Positions 6,281-7,266 of a stretch of DNA of 7,266 nucleotides are shown piece after piece (within the stretch, counting starts at the first letter, position 1; every line of letters begins with the position of its first letter). Source of the DNA: SVQP01 sp045652835 (GTDB taxonomy: Bacteria > Bacillota > Clostridia > Oscillospirales > CAG-272); the NCBI GenBank assembly GCA_045652835.1, contig JAZOLE010000085.1, positions 1-7,266 on the forward strand, read 5' to 3'. The position numbers and the translations under genes were made by a program. The notes beneath the pieces were generated by a model that made no database searches, had not been told where the DNA came from, and saw only the letters and a program-made list of their open reading frames with translations.

Positions 6281-6309
6281 ATTATACCACAAAAACGGCA
6301 GGGGTGCAA
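6281..6309 (-). promoter_or_regulatory. Promoter of the Ntn hydrolase-tadA-topB-kinase cluster
   Basis: On the minus strand a perfect TATAAT (6286-6281) is preceded, after 17 bp, by TTGCAC (6309-6304). The predicted start is near 6274, giving a leader of about 24 nt that contains the GGGAGGG ribosome binding site. No other convincing promoter is seen further down in the cluster. Confidence 0.7.
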
Positions 6310-6325
6310 GGCTTTTGCATTTTTT

Positions 6326-6380
6326 CGTGGGCAAAGTTCTTGGCGCAGGCACGGGAGGAGCAAGCCCCTCCCTGCCCACG
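6326..6380. repeat. GC-rich inverted repeat upstream of the operon promoter
   Basis: CGTGGGCA (6326-6333) pairs with TGCCCACG (6373-6380), and inside this GGCA-c-GGGAGG (6348-6358) pairs with CCTCCCTGCC (6367-6376). The two pairings overlap, so they are alternatives. It lies just upstream of the -35 box of the minus-strand promoter and probably belongs to the same class of palindromic intergenic units as its neighbours. Confidence 0.6.
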
Positions 6381-6414
6381 GTGGGGTTGCGAAATCATAA
6401 TCCATTAGAAATAC

Positions 6415-6462
6415 GGGCGATCACATTTTTCGGCATAGCCGAAATATGTGATCGCCCCTACG
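6415..6462. repeat. CGTAGGGG-type palindromic repeat (inverted copy)
   Basis: GGGCGATCACAT (6415-6426) pairs with ATGTGATCGCCC (6446-6457), continuing inwards through TTTCGGC-ata-GCCGAAA (6428-6444), so nearly the whole 43 bp forms one hairpin. The right edge is CCCCTACG (6455-6462), the inverted form of the edge at 2791 and 6510. Confidence 0.8.
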
Positions 6463-6509
6463 ATTGTGTGTGTTGGGATTTTACAATACCAAAACCTCAA
6501 CGGTTGCGC

Positions 6510-6535
6510 CGTAGGGGCGATCAGTGATCGCCCGC
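6510..6535. repeat. CGTAGGGG-type palindromic repeat (short copy)
   Basis: CGTAGGGGCGATCA followed by GTGATCGCCCGC forms a 9-bp palindrome around a single central base (GGGCGATCA / TGATCGCCC). It faces the copy at 6415-6462 head-on. Together, 6414-6535 is bounded by CGGGCGATCAC and GTGATCGCCCG, so the pair may be one composite inverted-repeat unit of about 122 bp. Confidence 0.75.
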
Positions 6536-6553
6536 TTTCAGCCTCAACTATCA

Positions 6554-6585
6554 AAAAAGGAAACGGCTCACACCGTTTCCTTTTT
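6554..6585. terminator. Strong bidirectional terminator with no adjacent gene
   Basis: A perfect 13-bp stem, AAAAAGGAAACGG (6554-6566) with CCGTTTCCTTTTT (6573-6585), encloses a 6-nt loop. The A-run and T-run make it a terminator in both directions. No gene ends nearby on either strand: the operon to the left starts, rather than ends, facing it, and the leader to the right points away. It insulates the two divergent promoters or is left over from a lost gene. Confidence 0.75.
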
Positions 6586-6662
6586 GCGTATGTATTTTAG
6601 ACAATACCCTGTGACAGCATTGCATATGCCCCTCGTTCACGTAGAGGGCGCGCACCACCGCC

Positions 6663-6891
6663 CGTGTCATCCTGAGCGCAGCGTAGCGGAGTCGAACTGC
6701 TCAGCAGCACCGAGCAAAGCCGCGGAGCGCTTTGCGATGGTGGGATCTCGGGCGGCAAGCACCATTCCCCTCGTAGATCCTCAAAACGCTCTGCGTTTTG
6801 ACTTTTCAAAATCAGCAATTTGTTGCAGATTTTGAAAAGTTCGACTGCGCAAACGCTACACTGTGGCGTGTGCTTCGCTCAGGATGACACG
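6663..6891. mobile_element. 229-bp MITE-like element with 16-bp perfect terminal inverted repeats
   Basis: CGTGTCATCCTGAGCG (6663-6678) and CGCTCAGGATGACACG (6876-6891) are perfect inverted repeats bounding a non-coding unit. Inside are a perfect 9-bp hairpin, TCAAAACGC-tct-GCGTTTTGA (6781-6801), a 13-bp hairpin (6801-6813 with 6828-6840) with a further GCAA/TTGC pairing in its loop, and GTCGAAC (6691-6697) inverted as GTTCGAC (6839-6845). No transposase is encoded, and no clear target-site duplication is visible in the flanks. From memory, sequences with the CATCCTGAGCG terminus recur in gut Clostridia genomes; this cannot be verified here. Open frames across it are not convincing genes. Confidence 0.75.
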
Positions 6892-6929
6892 TTTCGGGTT
6901 ACTTTCATACCCTTTTTTTCGTAATTATC

Positions 6930-6958
6930 TTTACAAACGTACAAAAATATGCTACAAT
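6930..6958 (+). promoter_or_regulatory. Promoter of the leader RNA and downstream gene
   Basis: TTTACA (6930-6935), a 17-bp spacer and TACAAT (6953-6958) form a good sigma-A promoter. The predicted start is at about 6964-6966, exactly where the 5' arm of the long leader stem begins. Confidence 0.75.
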
Positions 6959-7066
6959 ACTCTTGCGACACAACTAAATATGCCGTTTGACGGGAAACAT
7001 ACCTTGGTAAAAGGTGTTTCTCTTTTTCCTTGACCCGTCAAAATGGTAAGGTTGTGTCGCAGCAAT

Positions 7067-7095
7067 AAGAGATTCACTTTTTCGGTGCGTCTCTT
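7067..7095 (+). promoter_or_regulatory. Candidate antiterminator hairpin
   Basis: AAGAGA (7067-7072) pairs with TCTCTT (7090-7095), and CAC (7075-7077) with GTG (7085-7087). This uses bases 7085-7095 that also make the left arm of the terminator, so only one hairpin can form. A second alternative pairs GTG-t-CGC of the P1 3' arm (7054-7060) with GCGCAC of the terminator's right arm (7101-7106), linking P1 formation to termination. This is inferred from base complementarity only. Confidence 0.45.
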
Positions 7096-7116
7096 TTGAG
7101 GCGCACTTTTTAATTT
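7085..7116 (+). terminator. Intrinsic terminator within the leader
   Basis: GTGCGTCTC (7085-7093) pairs with GAGGCGCAC (7098-7106) over a TTTT loop (9 bp with one G-U pair), followed by TTTTTAATTTT (7107 onward). It lies 105 bp before the start codon of the downstream gene, as expected for a transcription attenuator. Confidence 0.8.
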
Positions 7117-7220
7117 TACGAAAACATTTTTATTTTTTTCATAAAATCCGAACTTTTGCTCAAAAAAATGCGTCTATATAGATGAAACCGTTTTTTAAAA
7201 AACATAAAGGAGGTCTAACT
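7117..7220 (+). promoter_or_regulatory. AT-rich untranslated region with palindrome and strong ribosome binding site
   Basis: AAAGGAGG (7206-7213) lies 7 nt before the ATG and is close to a perfect anti-16S match. Upstream is TCTATATAGA (7173-7182), a perfect 10-bp palindrome that could be an operator half-site or chance, and TTTTTTAAAAAA (7191-7202). No second well-spaced promoter is seen, so expression probably depends on read-through of the leader terminator. Confidence 0.6.
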
Positions 7221-7266
7221 ATGACAATTAAAAAAACAAGTTGGATGATTTTGCTGTTCTTAACCG
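7221..7266 (+). CDS. N-terminus of a probable membrane or exported protein (truncated by window end)
   Basis: Fifteen codons are visible after an ATG with an excellent ribosome binding site: MTIKKTSWMILLFLT. Two lysines followed by a hydrophobic run (WMILLFLT) look like a signal peptide or first membrane helix with the N-terminus inside the cell. The frame stays open to the window edge. The family cannot be named. Placement behind a structured leader with a terminator suggests that a metabolite, ion or translation state controls it, which would suit a transporter. Confidence 0.8.
   Translation, partial: MTIKKTSWMILLFLT

Larger units (their letters stand above)
6964..7116 (+). ncRNA. Structured 5' leader RNA, candidate riboswitch or attenuator of unknown class
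   Basis: The transcript would begin with an 11-bp perfect closing stem P1 (6964-6974 with 7051-7061, TGCGACACAAC / GTTGTGTCGCA). Inside are P2, 9 bp (6986-6994 with 7034-7042, TTTGACGGG / CCCGTCAAA), and P3 (GAAAC 6994-6998 with GTTTC 7016-7020, ACCTT 7001-7005 with AAGGT 7011-7015, loop GGTAA). The P1/P2 junctions are TAAATATGCCG and ATGGTAAG. TACC (7000-7003) could pair with GGTA (7045-7048), a possible tertiary contact. An intrinsic terminator (7085-7106 plus T-run) follows, with an overlapping alternative hairpin. I tried purine, SAM, TPP, FMN, lysine, glycine, cobalamin, c-di-GMP, c-di-AMP, fluoride, ZTP, guanidine, T-box and ribosomal-protein leaders, and saw no matching core motif. It could instead be a stand-alone small RNA of about 150 nt. 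Confidence 0.65.

Noticed and set aside
6524..6835. Open frames across the terminator and the 229-bp element, on both strands
   Set aside because: They are composed of repeat sequence and a terminator stem, lack ribosome binding sites and show no protein-like motifs.
6964..7061. Mini-ykkC (guanidine-II) assignment from the ACGG in the P2 stem
   Set aside because: That class needs two small hairpins with ACGR in their loops; here ACGG is paired in a stem, so the class does not fit.
6964..7116. T-box or 6S RNA
   Set aside because: No AGGGTGGNACCGCG-type T-box sequence is present, and the fold is too short and lacks the large central bubble of 6S RNA.
7150..7182. A second promoter near TTGCTC / TATATA before the last gene
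   Set aside because: The spacing is only about 13 bp, too short for a sigma-A promoter.

Overview
The window looks like chromosomal DNA of a mid-GC, gut-type Clostridia (Bacillota), possibly Oscillospirales or Christensenellales. This is inferred from strong AGGAGG-type ribosome binding sites, TTGNNN-17-TATAAT promoters, clostridial-looking protein subfamilies and many short GC-rich palindromic intergenic repeats. No 16S rRNA or tRNA is present to fix the taxon.

Layout. (1) Positions 1-694, plus strand: the 3' part of an ABC exporter gene (nucleotide-binding domain), followed by an intrinsic terminator and a GC-rich palindromic repeat (828-958). (2) Positions 1016-2280: a markedly AT-rich island with one minus-strand gene for a putative HExxH zinc metallohydrolase. 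It has its own promoter and terminator, and a second promoter points the opposite way with its -35 box only 3 bp from the first. (3) Positions 2281-6309, minus strand: a compact likely operon, read from high to low coordinates. It runs from a promoter at 6281-6309 through a short choloylglycine-hydrolase-like Ntn hydrolase (GTG start, Cys2), tadA (tRNA adenosine deaminase) and topB (topoisomerase III) to a divergent shikimate-kinase-like gene. Gaps are 20, 10 and 76 bp; the 76-bp gap holds a palindromic repeat. (4) Positions 6310-6891: about 580 bp with no credible gene, packed with palindromic repeats, an orphan bidirectional terminator and a 229-bp element with 16-bp perfect terminal inverted repeats. 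(5) Positions 6892-7266, plus strand: a promoter, a folded leader RNA with a three-part stem, an overlapping terminator/antiterminator pair, and the first 15 codons of a probable membrane or exported protein.

The most interesting unexplained item is the leader at 6965-7116. It has riboswitch or attenuator architecture, but I could not match it to any class I know. Second-tier items are the AT-rich metallohydrolase island with back-to-back promoters and the kinase that lacks canonical shikimate-contact residues. The operon genes do not form one evident pathway: tadA and topB are housekeeping (wobble inosine formation, DNA decatenation), and the flanking hydrolase and small-molecule kinase have uncertain substrates.
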